In this document: piece after piece, positions 34,201-49,200 of the stretch
Layout of the letters: the number at the start of each line of letters is the position of its first letter
How positions within the stretch are numbered: the first letter of the stretch is position 1
Assembly (NCBI GenBank): GCA_036874045.1
Contig: JAZBRI010000008.1
Span: 9,005,001-9,069,000, forward strand
DNA length: 64,000 nucleotides
DNA from: Cymodocea nodosa
Taxonomy: Eukaryota > Streptophyta > Magnoliopsida > Alismatales > Cymodoceaceae
Direction: 5' to 3'
Program-made: the position numbers and the translations under genes
Notes under the pieces: generated by a model
What the model saw: the letters and a program-made list of their open reading frames with translations, nothing else
Told to the model about the DNA's origin: nothing
Databases searched by the model: none

Positions 34201-37200
34201 TCATAGTTGTGGCAAAGGAGTTAGGAGCTTGCTTCTATAGTAGATGTTCATAGTCAACCTTGGTAAGGGTGACCACGAAAGACCTGTTGAAGTCATTGAT
34301 TGTGATGGTAGCATCAGTGGTTGCAATCTCATCAATCTCTTTAGTTGCAACATGTGTTTAAGTCATTTTTCGAAACTTTTTCCAACATTGATTAGATCTA
34401 TGGCTTGTGTGGTTGCAATGTTGACAAGGAAAATGATTCTTATTATTAAAGCCACCATGGTTATTCCTACTTTTGGGAGCTTTTCCTTGCCTAAAAGTAG
34501 TAGCAATAGTAGATTGCTCACCACCTGTGGTGTGATTGGAAATGCATGGAACACAAGCAAAGATAGTGGATTGCGAAGAGAGTTGCCACTAACATTAATG
34601 ATTTAAAGCATAATTTAATTAGCATTAGTCAATTGTGTAATAAAGGATATAAGATTATCTTTGAATTTGATAGGTGTCTTATTATTGATATATTTTTAAA
34701 TGAAATTAAATTTACTAGTCTAAGAAAAAATAATGTTTATATTATTTATTTTCTAAATGATAACATGTTGCTAAATTTTCGTTCTTTAGAACTTCTATAC
34801 AAAATAAAGTTGTGGAAAAAAAGAATAGAACCTTGTAAGAGATTGCTAGAATTATGATTAATGTAAGGGATTTATCAAGGTTTTATTATCTGAAATAGTA
34901 AATACAACATGGTACATTATAAATAGAATACACACATTTGTCTAGTAATTGAGAAAATTCTATTTAAATTATGATTTAACAAAACACCTAAAAGTCTTAT
35001 TTGTGCACTTTTTTCTGTTGGGAAATGGAATAGCAAGAGATGATAGAAATGATAGGAAATGAAGATGACAAGATATAATAGAACATGATAGAAAATATAG
35101 TAGTGTTTTTGTATTAGAAGAAATGATGGAAATTGAAATTAAGGTACTTGTGTAGTTATAAGAAATTAAAAATTTAAGTAATATAAATAAGATTTTACTT
35201 TAAAGTATGGAAAGACATTTAGATCATTTTGAATTCTACTTGATGTTGACAATAAAGGCTTAGTAAGAAGTATATGATGTAATTCGATTATAATATTTAC
35301 TTTCATTGAAGCAAGTGCTAACTATTCAAGTAGATCGATGAAAACATTCACTTATAATGTTATATTGTTGATTTTGACTAACTGTAATAAGAAAAATTGT
35401 TAATTTTTTTTAACACTTATATTTCTATTATTCTGTATTACTCTTTTTTATGAGTAAGTTACAAAATTGCATGAAAATATATTGACTCGTGTGATATATT
35501 TTTTTATAATTGTATGATTGGTAAGATATGAAAGGATCTAACAATTTTCTAATATAATTTTGTCATTCTCTACTATATATTCACCTAGTTGCGTGGGGAA
35601 TATCATCTATGGAATATACTATTAAACTGTACATTTGTAAAATTAATATAAATACCATACACAATTTTTGTTACCATTTTTCCATAAGTTGTCTTTCTTC
35701 CTTGTTTTCCATATGAATGATGGTTATCTGGTAAAATAATGAATTCAAATTTAATATGCAACTAATATATATTTCAACAATTAAACAATTAATATATAAA
35801 GTTAATATAATAACCAACATATAAAATATCATATCTAAAGAATCCATATCCAAACAACAAATAGCATTACCATTTCAACAATTGAATGTTTTACAAGTCC
35901 AAATGAAAAATATAAATACCAAACATATCAAAGAATATAATGACATCAAACAACAATATAACAACATGTGCAAATTAAAAACATAACACCAAACAACATT
36001 ACAATCACATTACATCCAACAATATAAACAACAAACATAATAATTGATAGTTTTTCATGTTCTTAAAATTGAACTTTAACTACTCAACTCGCATGTCTAC
36101 AGGATGAGCTAAAAACACATACTCCTTATCATTCTTTAGCAATTGCATTCTCAAAAGCTTCTCCTCCTTGGTAAGATCTTCTAGTGCAAGTATTATGTCA
36201 ACTCATTCTTTAATTTCTTTTTGGATTTATTAATTTTCTAATTTTAAATATATCTTCTTATTTTGCTTAAAAAACCTAGATAGATGGTCACTTATTGTAT
36301 CCATTGAATTTGCAATTGATTAAAAAATCTTTGTATATGGTTGGGATCTTTTCTTTACCTTATGATTGCCATTCTATCTAGTGAAAAGACTAAGGGAACC
36401 TTTTGCTCACTTGTAATCAAATGATGAAGCAACTTAAGTATTGAACATATTGGAGGTGTCCATGAATTCTAGGGGTTTTACATTTTGCATGACTTGTACA
36501 TCTTTAAGGGTTTGGTTATTATCTTTAGTAGTCATGTTTTTGTTAAATATCGTGTATAAATCATCATATATTGTATATGCACACAATTTACATTCCAAAT
36601 GTTGCCACAAAGAATAATTAAAATGGAAGGTATTAGTAATTTAAAATTTCACTTACAATTGAATTGAACAAAGTTAAGAGAAAACATTTAATCTTTACAA
36701 ATTCATCTTAAATCTCTTTCGCAATGTTAGTATGGCCATGGATGTAATCTTACTCCTATACATTTTGCTTCAAAATTTTGATATAATTTTTGAATATTGT
36801 CTTTCAAGTTTTCATTCTACTTTTAACATGTTTTTTTTTCTATATTTACACTGGTTTTGTTATATTCTGTTGTCACTGAATTCTATATCTCCAATTTGAT
36901 CTTCCTATTCTATTGCTTTGCATTCCTCTCCTTAATAGCTACAATTAAAATATGCAAAAAATGTTTCATTGGTCTTCATACTTCAGTTTATGTATTTCTT
37001 TTTCTCGAAGCTCATCTTCACTTAATTAGATGTGAACATTTATCACAATGTATAATATAAAGTACATGTATTGTATAATATATAATATACTTGTGTATTA
37101 TTCACAAATAGCCAAATGTATTATTCATAGATAACTTTCACCAAAGAAATATTTGTACGACAAACATAACATAAACCATATTTTCCCATCTCATAAATAT

Positions 37201-40200
37201 TGTATTAAAATATTTTCCCATCTCTATGAATCAGCTACAAGTTTAGACTACTTGCATACTTGATTTCAAGACTGCTTTCATTTTGTTAGCACAGTGATGA
37301 GTTCATCCTTTTGTTGTTATAAACTACAGTGTTAACTAATATGTATATTTTGTTTCATATCATCTTGAGGTTTGCACATATTTTGAGTTTTGACATAATA
37401 TTCAATGATGTCATGGTGTCACAGATAATGTCTCATTGATGTGTTTTCTATATAATATATTTTGTTAATATAAATTTAGTGTCTTCTATATAATATCTCT
37501 AGCTAATAGTGCTCTCAGAAACTACTTAAACATAAATTAGATTGTTTTAAATTAGTAGAATTTTCTTTTCCGTTTTGGCACTTGTAGGATTTTCCATGCC
37601 ATTCAAGCAAAAACACTACCAATATCAAAAAAAATTACATGTAGCAATCCAGCAATTTGTAGAAATTGAAGATGTGCAGCAATGTGAAAAAAACCTATAT
37701 GCGGCCATCTTCTATTCCCACTTGAAGATATAGACATCTTAAATTATTAAATCTTAATCATGTATATTAAGCCCTAATTTTGCAATCTAATTAAATAATT
37801 AATTATGCAATCTAACTAGTATGGTTTTTTTTAATCAAATCATCAGTGCCAAGATGATACTATTTGCATCAATAGTGCTCTATGATCAAAGTGAACTGAT
37901 TTTGCAATCATTCATGAAAATGTTACAACAGTATGTACAAAAATTCAGAAACACATTATTCAACATTCAGTCATATGGTACATTGAAAGCAGGTCATGTT
38001 TTCTCTATTTCATATTTTTAATGCTAAACATATAATTATACTAATTAGAATTGCTCCATAAATAAACAATATGCCAAAAATGTATAACAACATAGGTAGT
38101 CTAATGTTTAGGTGGCATGTGTAGTATACTAGACCATCACACTAGTGTACTAGCAACCAACATTAGTATACCAAAAAATATCGAAGAACTTTAGTGCCAT
38201 TGCCCAACAACCAATGACACAATTTTTCATATTGACAGAACAAGATGAAATAGGAAATCTCCTAAAGGAAGGCCAAAAATGCACATCTGAAATATTTCAT
38301 GTGTTAGATTATGATCTAATTTCCTAAAGAGTGAAGATTGTCATGTTCTAAACACATGCTTGGACATAAACAACTATTGAAGTACATCAAGACACATGTG
38401 AGCAAATTTATAGGAACTAAAAAAGATTATGGAGGTTGCAAATTTACCTACATCCGTTGACAAGGAGGAGAGCCCACATTGATTCATTGATCGATGATGG
38501 AAACTAACACGTAGAGGTTGTAGCACAAATGAACTTTAGACAAGTGATTACTTTTCAAATCGAAGACAAGCATGTGACCCAATTAGCTACTTCGAGCCTC
38601 CACCAAAGGTTTAGTTGAAGTTGACGGAAGTGGTAAAGCATGGATGAGATCGAATAGGAGAGCATGCTCAAGATCAAGGGCTCAATCAAGGGGGGAGCAT
38701 GAAGGTAACAGAATACAAAAGTGATAGAAGCGATGGAGGTGACGAAGCACAAAAGCAATAGAGTACAAATGAGGTTGAGGGGAGAGCATAGAGGAGATCG
38801 AGGTTCAATTGAAGTTAGAGGCGAGGGATTTCACACTATTACAAAGGGAGGAGGACAAGAAATGGGAAGAGAATCTTGTTTATATATGACAAAAATGATG
38901 AGAAATCATTTTTGATGATTTCTACTTACACATATGTAAGAGATGGGAGAAAATAATTTCCCACCATCTCCTTTCCCTCCATTTTCTTGCATCTCCTTTC
39001 AAAACAAACTCTACCAAAGTCTCATATTTTAGAATATTTGAATGCAAGTGTTTTATTCTAAGATCTCTTGTTAAGTTAGATGAAGGAATCTTTATATAAT
39101 ATACAACAAGAAGTAAGACTTTAGAGTATTTAACAAAAGATTAAAGATTATTAAAGATAGTATGCATGTTTCCTTTGATGAAACCATTGAAAGCTAATAT
39201 TTCATTGGGTTGCTCACTTGATGGAGATGACAAGATTTATCGAGCCACCCACTTGACAAGATGATTGAGATAATCTTAGGAAATGTAAAGTACAAGTCAT
39301 GCAAATGAAGCAATAGTGAATGTTGATGAAGTGTTAATGATTATTGCAACAATAAATGATGATTATTGTAGCAAAAATTGAAATGATAACCAATGTAGCA
39401 AGTAGTGAGATACTATGAGAGATAACTCATAGTTTTACTATGTGAGAGGACTTATAGGAAGGAGATACAGACTTGTAGGAAGGAAATATTACAAAAGACA
39501 AGTTGTAGGAAGGAGAGATACTATGAGAGATGGCTCATAAGCAAGAAAAGATACTACAAGAGACAATCAATAGGAAAGGAAAGATATTATGAGAGATAGC
39601 TTATAGGAAGGAGATATTATGAGAGATGATCCACAGGAAGGAGATGTTACAGGAGACAACCTGTAGGAAGGAAATATTACTAGGAATGATCTATAAGAAG
39701 GAGATACTATAAGAGGTGGGTTGTAGGAAAGAGATACTATGGGAGACAACTCATAGAAAGGAAATATTATAAGAGATGACCTATAGAATGGAGGTTCTAT
39801 TAGAGATGGCTCCTAGAAATGAGATACTATGATAACAGACTTGTAGGAAGGAGATATTATGAGAGACAACTCATGGAAAAGGAAAGATATTATGCGAGAT
39901 GGCCCATAAGCAAATAGAGATATTATAGAGGTTGTTCTATAGGAAAGGAATGATATTATGAGGGACAACCCATAGAAAAGATATATTACATGAAACAACC
40001 CTTAAAAAAGAGATACTATGGAAGATGACCCACAAGAAGGAGATACTACAAGAGATGGCTCATAGGAAGGAGATACTATGGGAGATGGTCTATAGGAAGG
40101 AGTTATCATAGAAGATAGTTCGTAGAAAGTAGAGATGCTATAGGAGATAACTTGTAAGGAGAGGTAGGTGCTACAAAAGACAATCCATATGAAAGGAAAG

Positions 40201-43200
40201 ATACTATAAGAGAAGACTTATAGGAAATAGATACTATGAGAGATGACTTCTAAAAAAAGAGAGATACCATGAGAGATGATCCTTAGGAAGGAAACTACAG
40301 GAGACAATGCCCTTGGTTTGTTGTAGGAAAAGGGAATGGTAAAGGGACCAAACTAAAAGATAATCAACATACCCTTAATTTGAAGCAAAATAAAAGAACG
40401 AAAAATAGACGAAACTATAAGGCAACTGATATATCCCTAATTTGAAAAAGAGGTAAAGGAAAAGGGACCAAACCAAAAGGTAACTGATATGTCATTGATT
40501 TGAAGCAATAACTTGAAGCAAATCTAATAGTAGTAAACCTAAAGACAATTGACATACTCTTAGTTTGAAGTAATATTGAGTTGACAAAAGAGTAGACGAA
40601 CATGATAATGGCCATTAAAAGTTAAAGCAAAACGTGGTGCAATCTCACAAACAAAAAGATGGTTCATCCAAGACAAGTGACACTATAATCCAAGACCATA
40701 ACTATATCTAAGTGCTAGGAAGGGCCAGCCTATAGTAAATTAGCCACACTCCTTTGTGTTTGGGTGGTGCCTTAAGGTTTGACCAATACTTGTCCTTCAT
40801 TTGTTGATGTATAGGGGTGGTACTAAATATCTTGGGAATGTTGAGCTTCAATGTTTTGATGCCAACTTTGAGCCATTGATTGAATTTGTGAATTATATTG
40901 ACCTTGTTGATTAGATATTCCTTATATTTAGAAGGGATTGACACATCTTCGAATTTAACCTGTAAATGCTTAAGTTGTTGAAGGACCCTAGTTGGGTGGT
41001 ATTTAATTCCTTCTATTAGTATAGGGTAAATCATCAACTCAAGGTCTTGGTCGTTGCACCAGATCACTATAGGTTGGATACATTGCAATGAAATCAAGCA
41101 AAAGTCAATCAACATTTCCTTCTCTGAAATGTCCATAATTTCAGTTCATAGAGGCTGCTTAGTCTTCCCTTGGTAAGTGGATGGACTATCCAAATAGACA
41201 AATGTCAAAGAGCAGTGCACATCTTGAAGAAAGTAATGATCATGACCTACAAACCAAAGTTGCACTAGAGTTGCACATCCAAAGAAGCAATGGGCCTTCC
41301 TGATGCATTGGTACATGGTGTGGTAGGTGTTTGCTAAGATGATGAGACTTAAATCTATGGTGGTAGAGAGCATGGTCTGTAATACAACTTCAAGGATGAT
41401 GAGCTTTCTTCCATGACTAAATATTAATTGGCACATGAAACATATTGTAAAGCATTTTAGTCACATTTTGGATTTGATAATGTTTTTGTGACTAATTATA
41501 TGATCAAGTCATTCAATGGTCAATAACTATGCCTAATAGAATAATATTGTGATAATCCTTCCATTTTTGTTCTAGTTCAAGTCATTAAACAGTCATTCGA
41601 ACATAAACAAATATAAGCAAAGATTTAATTCTATGCAATTACTAATAGATATTATGTGAATAATTCCACTTTTACCTATCTCTTATATTCTCACAATATC
41701 TCTTAGTAATTGCATAGAATCATGTAAGGAAAATTTATTATTTTTAAATAATATTTGAAAAATGGCATATTGGCAATTAGGCAGATTTCAATGCAATCTA
41801 TATTGAAATTGACATTAAATAGCCATTTAATTGCTATTTAACATTTTTGTTTAATTCATTTAATGTCCTTTTCCATTTTTGGAACCTTTTTTTTTAAATC
41901 TACTCATGGTGCCTAGGCATCCTAGCTTAATGACTGAGAGTCCCTTCATGGCTTTTTAACTTTGCACCCTATATTCACACAATCCTTTCAATAGCAGGCT
42001 ATTTAAGTCCATGCTCACTCTCATTAGTCAACATTTCCTTGTTAGTGTTTTTAAACCTTTGTATAAACATTTCAAATAAAATAGATATAAAGAAGACATA
42101 ATAATCTATCATTACCAAAAGATAAATTTTACCATGTACATAATCTATTTTACAGGTTCATGGTTTGTTGCATCTTTTGGGATTTGATCATGAGCTAAGC
42201 TTAGAGGCTGAAGAAGAAATGGAAAGGGAGGAAGAGCTTATCTTAAATAGTTTAGGATGGAAAGGAAAGGGTTTAATTAAAAGTGCGAATGATTCTGTGG
42301 CCAATGTAGCTAGAGAGGAAGAAAACATAAATGGTAAATTTCTATTAATTGTTGTTGAAGTTTGCATGTTGATCTATATCTCCTTAAAATTTAACTTTCT
42401 TTTAATATAAAATTTCATAAAGAGCTTTCTAGTTTGGTTGTTTCTCAGGTGCAGCTGTAAAATATTCAAAGAAAGAAGGCAATCTACAATTTTATAAGCC
42501 AAAGTTTCAATATATTTTCTGTGACATGGATGGTGAGAATTGATGCCATTAAGGAAACCATTTATTTATTTAGTATGTATATTGGGTGCAAGTGTTGCTA
42601 GTAACTCTATCTGTTAATAAGGCACACTTTTGAATAGTCAATGCAAAGTTACATTTAGAACCGCTGAAGCTCTAAGGGAAGCCATCTCAAGAGGAGTAAA
42701 GATAGTCATTGCCACAGGAAAGGTGGTGTTCACTTTTCCTTTGAACTTTTTGAATGCATTCAAGAATGTTTATATCCTATGAATTATGCTATTTCTATTT
42801 GTAAGTGTTGCAGATCATGTATTCATAAAATGCTAAACCTCTGTTTGGAAATAGACCCGTGCAGCAGTTATACGTGCATTAAAGGCTGTTGATTTGGCAG
42901 GAAAAGATGGTGTTGTTTCCAAGAATTCATTGGGTGTGTTTTTACAGGTGTCTGCTTTAGGTTTGATCCAATTGTTTTGTTTATCTTTACTAGATGTTTC
43001 TATTTTCACATTATTGACTAATAATCCCTGCTCTTTACAGTTGCATTCTTTTTCACTTCAACCCTTTTACTATATATATCATCAACAAATTTCTTGAAAA
43101 GGTTAAACTCCCTTTCAAAGATATATTTATGGAGGGGAATAATCTTGTAACCCATATCCCGGGCATATTTGAACTCTTCACTATAATATACTCCAACAAA

Positions 43201-46200
43201 TTTACCTGTTGGAAACAGTAAAGTGTCCTGTGCAGTTTATAAGGTAGGAAAGGGTGACAAATATGACTAAGACAAACAACATATGCTTCTATGAATCCAA
43301 ACAGGCTATCCAGTTCTACCCCTACCACAAGGCATGGGGTAGTTTTCATCACATAATGATATAAGGAATTCATGTCATAGTAATATAGAGCTAGTGACTA
43401 ATAATCTAATAATATAGAGTTAGGAATTCACATTATTGACTAATAATCTAATACCCATATTAATATTTTATGCACTATTATTACGATCAGTTGTTATATA
43501 CACTATATGAAACTGTTCTTTTATTTATTTTTAAATGGGATGAATCAACCAAAATCTCTCAAAAGACTCCATGATGAATGGAAAAGTAGTTTCGTCAAAC
43601 CTTGCATGAGGAATGATGTATATACGTCCTGATAGTGGGTCAAAGCATTAGTAGCCAAGATAGTGAATAGGGTAGCCCAAAAATACACACTGAACTGTGC
43701 AATAAGCAAATTTATTCTGAGTGTGAGGTTGAAGCAAAGGATATGCTGCACATTCAAATGTATATAAGAAGTTATACTCTGGTACCCGTTGATTTAATTT
43801 TTCATAAGGTGATTCTCCATTTAATACAGTTGTTGGCATGTGATTAAATATGTAGCTGTCTCCAATACATACTATTAAATCTGTGAGGAACATTTGCATG
43901 TGTCAGGAGAGTGAGTGTTGTTCCACTCCACTGCATACTGTTAAATCAGGAGAGTGTTGATGAAAATATGGGCAGCAAATTTTGGGAAAAATGCCTTACT
44001 TTTCAAAATGAGAAGTTAATTTTTGGAACTTTCCCCCTTCATCTGATTAAAAGGATAATATTTTGGTGTTAAAGTGACATTTAATAGATGGTTGAAATTG
44101 TAGAAAAATATGAGACAAATCAGATGTCTTTACAAAAGGAAGTTCAAGTGAATTTTGTAAAATTATAACTAAAATTAGAAAATATCTGTGGCCATTTGAG
44201 GAAAGCATGGGACTAGGTTCCTACACATCTTCATGAATAAGTTAAACATTTTACTGCTATAATGATTTCTAACTGACAAGGGTAAACAAGTTCTTACATA
44301 AAGACATGCAGTACAGTGAAAAGAGAGGCTCATAGCATTGGTTGGGAGCTTGTGATGATGTAGAACTTGGGAGTAACTGATTGATGAGGGTAACCCAGCC
44401 TTGAGTGCCACTATTGAAAAGAGATGATTAACAGCCATAGCTAATGGAGATGGGGAACAAGACTTTGGAAAATGAAGTCAAGTGAACTTAAATGTGTGTG
44501 TTGGGAACAAGACTACCATTTGCCACTATGAATTGATCTTGGCCACAATATTCTTTAGTTGCAGTCATATTTTGTAACTCTAGAGAGTTTCCTTTGTATC
44601 AACATACCACACACTTAGTGGGGAATTGACATTTATAGGTTGCAGTGAAGATGTAGCCATCTGTGGAAGGGGGGGGAGGGGGGGTTGTTTGTATAGCAAA
44701 TTGTGGCAAGTAAGCAACAAAGGCAGTATCTTGATATCAATATTGACACTTGTACGGACTATGCCCATGAATGCCACAGACTGGGCAAGGATCACAATGT
44801 CCATTGTTGTAATTATAATCTTGTTTTCACCCTCAAAATGTATTTGGTTTGTAATTTCCTCTGTTCAACATTGTTTGTTGCAGATTTGTGACATTCATAG
44901 TGGGTGCTACAAAGATGGGTGGTAGAGCCCCCACAATATTTTGTTGATTGGCAAGAAGACTTTCATGAGATAGAAGAACAGTTGGCAAATTAGGAAATTC
45001 ATTTGGAGTGGCTAGCTGGTGTAGATAAAGCTACCACAATGTCTACATAGTAACTTCCAAGATTATTAAACACTATGGCATTAAAATTGGCTATGGTAAC
45101 ATGATGACCTGTTGTGCCAAGTCATCTATTATAGATTTTGCTTGTTGTAAGTACTGATTGAAGAGTCCCTTTCTTGAGATTGTAGAGTTGCATTGTAATT
45201 TGGATAATATAAGTATGTGATGGCATTACCAAAACCTGTTTAAGAGCATTGCCAACTTCATATGAGGTATTGAGATTAATCACCTGTGGGTATAATTCTT
45301 TAGATAGCGATGACTAAATCCAATTGAGCAAAAATTGATTGTGCTGGATCCACTTCTTGTAGTTCTAATTGGGTTGCACATGGCCAAGAGATGATTCTCC
45401 AATGACTTAACTTGTAATGGAAGAGAAAGAGTAGTTAGCCACTAACTTGATACAAGGTGTTAAATATGCTTTAAACTACAAAAATCCTATTATTATGAAG
45501 TGCACGTGCTATCACATGCAAGTTCCTATGCATATTTATCCTATTTTGTCCATGTTGTCCATGTTGTGTTGAAACTAAATCTAGTAACTATTTTTCAGTT
45601 ATTATGTTCCCCTTATTTCCATGTCAAGCTACTTAATGTAGTGGACAATTATTTGTATGGATGTATAAAAACTTTTATTTTGTGTATGAAAAGGAATGTA
45701 GCATTTTCATCTCTCATGAATCCTGTTTTCACTCTTTTATCCTCTGTTTTCACTTTCCACACTTCTTCCATCAATCTCTCATTAAAAGAACAGATTTGGG
45801 TTATCAAAACCTAAATAAAAAAAAACACTTAATAACATCTGGTATCAGAGTACCAAGTTTTGAATCTGAGAATTCTATGATCTTCTCAAAAGATTATGGA
45901 ATTGGAATCAAAGTTTCAACCAACTTGCCCCACCAATTTTTGATGGTGAAGATCAGCAACATTGGGTGATCCGGATGGAGACTTATTTGGATGCCTTAGA
46001 TTTGTTGAAAGCTGTGGAAGATGATCATGAAGTTCCACAATTACCACATAATCCCACCATGGTGTAAATCAAGAATCGCAAGGAGAGGAAGACAAGGAAG
46101 TCTAGAGCCAAGGCCTACCTGTGTTTTGCTATCTCTCCCACTGTCTTCACTCAGACTATGCCTCTAAAGTCAGCCAAGGAGATCTGGACCTATCTCAAGG

Positions 46201-49200
46201 AGGAATATGCGGGTGATGAAAGAGTGAAAGGTATGAAAGTGTTAAATTTGATTAGAGAATTTGAATTATTAAGATGGGGGACACTGAAAGTGTAAAGGAG
46301 TACACAAATAAACTTCTTAAGGTTAATAAAATTTGATTATTGGGAACCACTTTTTTAGATACTAGAGTCGTAGAAAAGATTCTAGTAACAGTCCCTAAAA
46401 GATATGAAGCCTCCATCACCACCCTTGAGAACATTAGAGATTTATCTACTATCACTTTGGTTGAATTATTAAATACTTTACAAGCACAAGAATAAAGGAG
46501 ACTGATGTGTCAGGAAGGAGGAGTGGAAGGAGCTTTGGTGGGGAAAAATCCAGTTAAAAAAAGTGGAAGAAGAAATGATAGAAAAAATAGGAAGATACAA
46601 CTGCAAATCATGAAGCAAGTTCAAGTGATGTCAAACAGAAAAAACAGTATCCACCCTATAAAGATTGTGGAAGAAAAGGCCATCATCCAAATAAATGTTG
46701 AAGAAGACCTGATGCAAAGTGTACCAAGTCTAGTCAACTTGGTCATGAGGCTATGGTGTGTAAATCTAAGGATGCACAACTAGTCCAGAATTCACAAGAA
46801 TAGAAGGAGGAGCATTTGTTTGCAGCAAATGATTTGCAGTTGGTAGAAAACTAGATAATTGACAGTGGGTGTACACACCACATGTCATTTAATAGAAATT
46901 TATTCATTGATCTTACTCCAGTTCAGGAAGTAAAGATCAAAATTAGAAATAGAAGTTACATGCAAGCAAAAGGAGAGGGGACAGTTGTGCTTTCCAACAA
47001 ATCTACTAAGAAAATTCTCACTGATGTCCTATATGTTCCTTCTGTTATTTAAAATTTGATTAGTGTAGGTCAACTTCTGGAAAATGGCTTTAAGATTTAT
47101 TTTGAAAATGATAGTTGTCTCATAATTGATAAACATGATCAGAAATTGTTTCACATTCGGATGAAACGGAGGTGTATTTCTTTTAATCCAGAAAACAGTG
47201 AAATAGCTGCCTATAAATGTGATTTAAGTACTAATGAACTATGGTATAGGGGATTGGGTCATTGTCATCCTGATAGGATATCAAAAATGAAAAACCTAAA
47301 CTTAGTTTTAGGGCTGCCTGAATTATTACCAAGTTACCCTATTGTACAACATGCCAAATGAGAAAATTCTGCAAATGCAGGTTTGCACCTGCCACTTGGA
47401 AGGTTGAATATAGGCTTCAGCTGATTTACATTGATGTGGCAGAGCTCATGAGCACACCCTCATTGAGTGGAAGCATTAATTACATTGTTTTGATTGATAA
47501 TTACTCTAGATTCTGCTGGATTTATTACATGAAAATGAAATCAGATGTTTCAACAATATTCTGGAAGTTTAAAAATCTGGTAGAAAACCAGAATTTCCAG
47601 CACTATTAAGATTGTGAGGTCCGATAATGAAAAAGAGTATACAGGAAGGGAGTTGGCAAGTATTTGTAAGAATTTTGGTATTCACCATTAACTCACTACT
47701 CCTTATGCTCCATAGTAGAATGGAGTAAATGAGAGAAAAAACCATTCAATCATGGAAATGACTAGATGTATGTTATATCAGAAAAATTTACCTAAAAATT
47801 TATGAGTAGAAGCTTGTAATACAGCCGTCTATATCCAAAATGGATTTACTCCCTATGAAACTTGGTTTGGAAGAAAACCATCACTTCAGCATATGAAAAT
47901 CTTTGGCTACATCTGTTATACTCATGTACCTTCAACTAAAAGAGATAAGCTGGATAGAAGGGCTGAAGTAGGGATTTTTGTGGTGTACAGTTCAGTATCT
48001 AAAGGATATAAAGTTTATTAACCTATTTCAGGAAAGATGGTAGTCTCTCGAGATATAACCTTTAGTGAAGATCAAGCTTGGAAATGGGATGCAGATGATG
48101 AAGAATCACATCAGAAAATCCAGAATGCTGAACCAGATTTTGAAGATCAAGATGAAGAGAAAGAAAATCTTGAAGATCAAGAAATCTTGGGTGACCGAAT
48201 CGATAATTATCTAGTGAGAGGAGTTAGACCTCTTGCAGAAATTTATAAAAGGTCTAACATTGCCCAACTGGAACCAATTAAACTGGAATAAGTATTGGAC
48301 TATCCATTATAGAGAAATGCAATGAAGGAAGAGTTGAATTCCATTCAAAAGAATGATATATGGGAACTCATTAAACCACCAAAGGACAAAAAGATTATTG
48401 GAGTGAAGTGGGTTTTCAGAGTTAAATTGAATCCTGATGGGTCAGTAAATAAAAACAAGGCACACTTGGATATTAAGGGGCATTCTCAACAATATGGTAT
48501 CGATTATTTAGATACCTTTGCACCAGTTGCTAGGCTGGACACAATTAGACTATTATTGGCAATTTCAACTCAATAAGGTTGGAGTGTTCATTACCTAGAT
48601 GCCAAGTTTGCATTTTTAAATAGAGACTTGAATGAAGAAGTATTTGTTGATCAAACCCCTTAGATTTGAAGTTGAAGGCAAGCTTGATTATGTGTACAAG
48701 TTGAAAATGGTTTTGTATGACCTCAATCAAACATCAAGAGCATGGTAGATAAAGATAGATGACTTTCTATTGTAGATTGGATTTAAGAAGAGTCTTTCTG
48801 AATCCACTCTTTATATAAAGGAAGGAGAAAATCTTTTGATCATCTTATTGTATGTGGATGATTTGTTGGTGACTTGAAATAATGATCCGTTGGTGACTTG
48901 AAATAATGATCCGTTGGTTGCAGATTTCAAGCACAATATGATGAAAACTTGAGATGACTGACTTGGGACTGATGACATATTTTCTTAGATGCGAAATTAA
49001 ACAAGATAGGAATGAAATTTCAATTTCTCAAAGGAAATATGTGAAGGAAGTTTTGCAACGTTTCTACATGAGCAATTGCAATCCTGTTAGTACTCCAATG
49101 CATCGTAAACAGAAGTGCAATACTATAGCAACAAAAATTGAAGAAGGGTACTTCAAGAGATTAGTTGGTTGTTTAATGTATTTAACAGCCTCCAGTCTTG

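Larger units (their letters stand above)
22919..42155 (+). other. Intron 3 of the YbeY-HAD gene, 19.2 kb
   Basis: Bounded by donor GTAGGT and acceptor TTTTACAG. It contains, in order, a minus-strand Copia LTR/gag fragment, an Athila-like solo LTR, a minus-strand Copia remnant with a LINE-type RNase H fragment inside it, a plus-strand Copia fragment, a Myb/SANT-like remnant, a 30-bp minisatellite and a plant-mobile-domain remnant. Stretches not listed separately, such as 22919-24040, show no gene. Confidence 0.9.

Noticed and set aside
30530-39010. Possible terminal inverted repeats of a DNA transposon (around 30530, 35020 and 38940)
   Set aside because: The purine-rich phrases resemble each other, but no consistent inverted ends or target duplication could be aligned by eye.
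39409-40306. CRISPR array
   Set aside because: Units are contiguous and degenerate, without unique spacers, and the DNA is plant nuclear.
43053-43373. 106-codon minus-strand frame at the start of intron 7
   Set aside because: No motif of a known family; it may be decayed Copia sequence but this cannot be supported.
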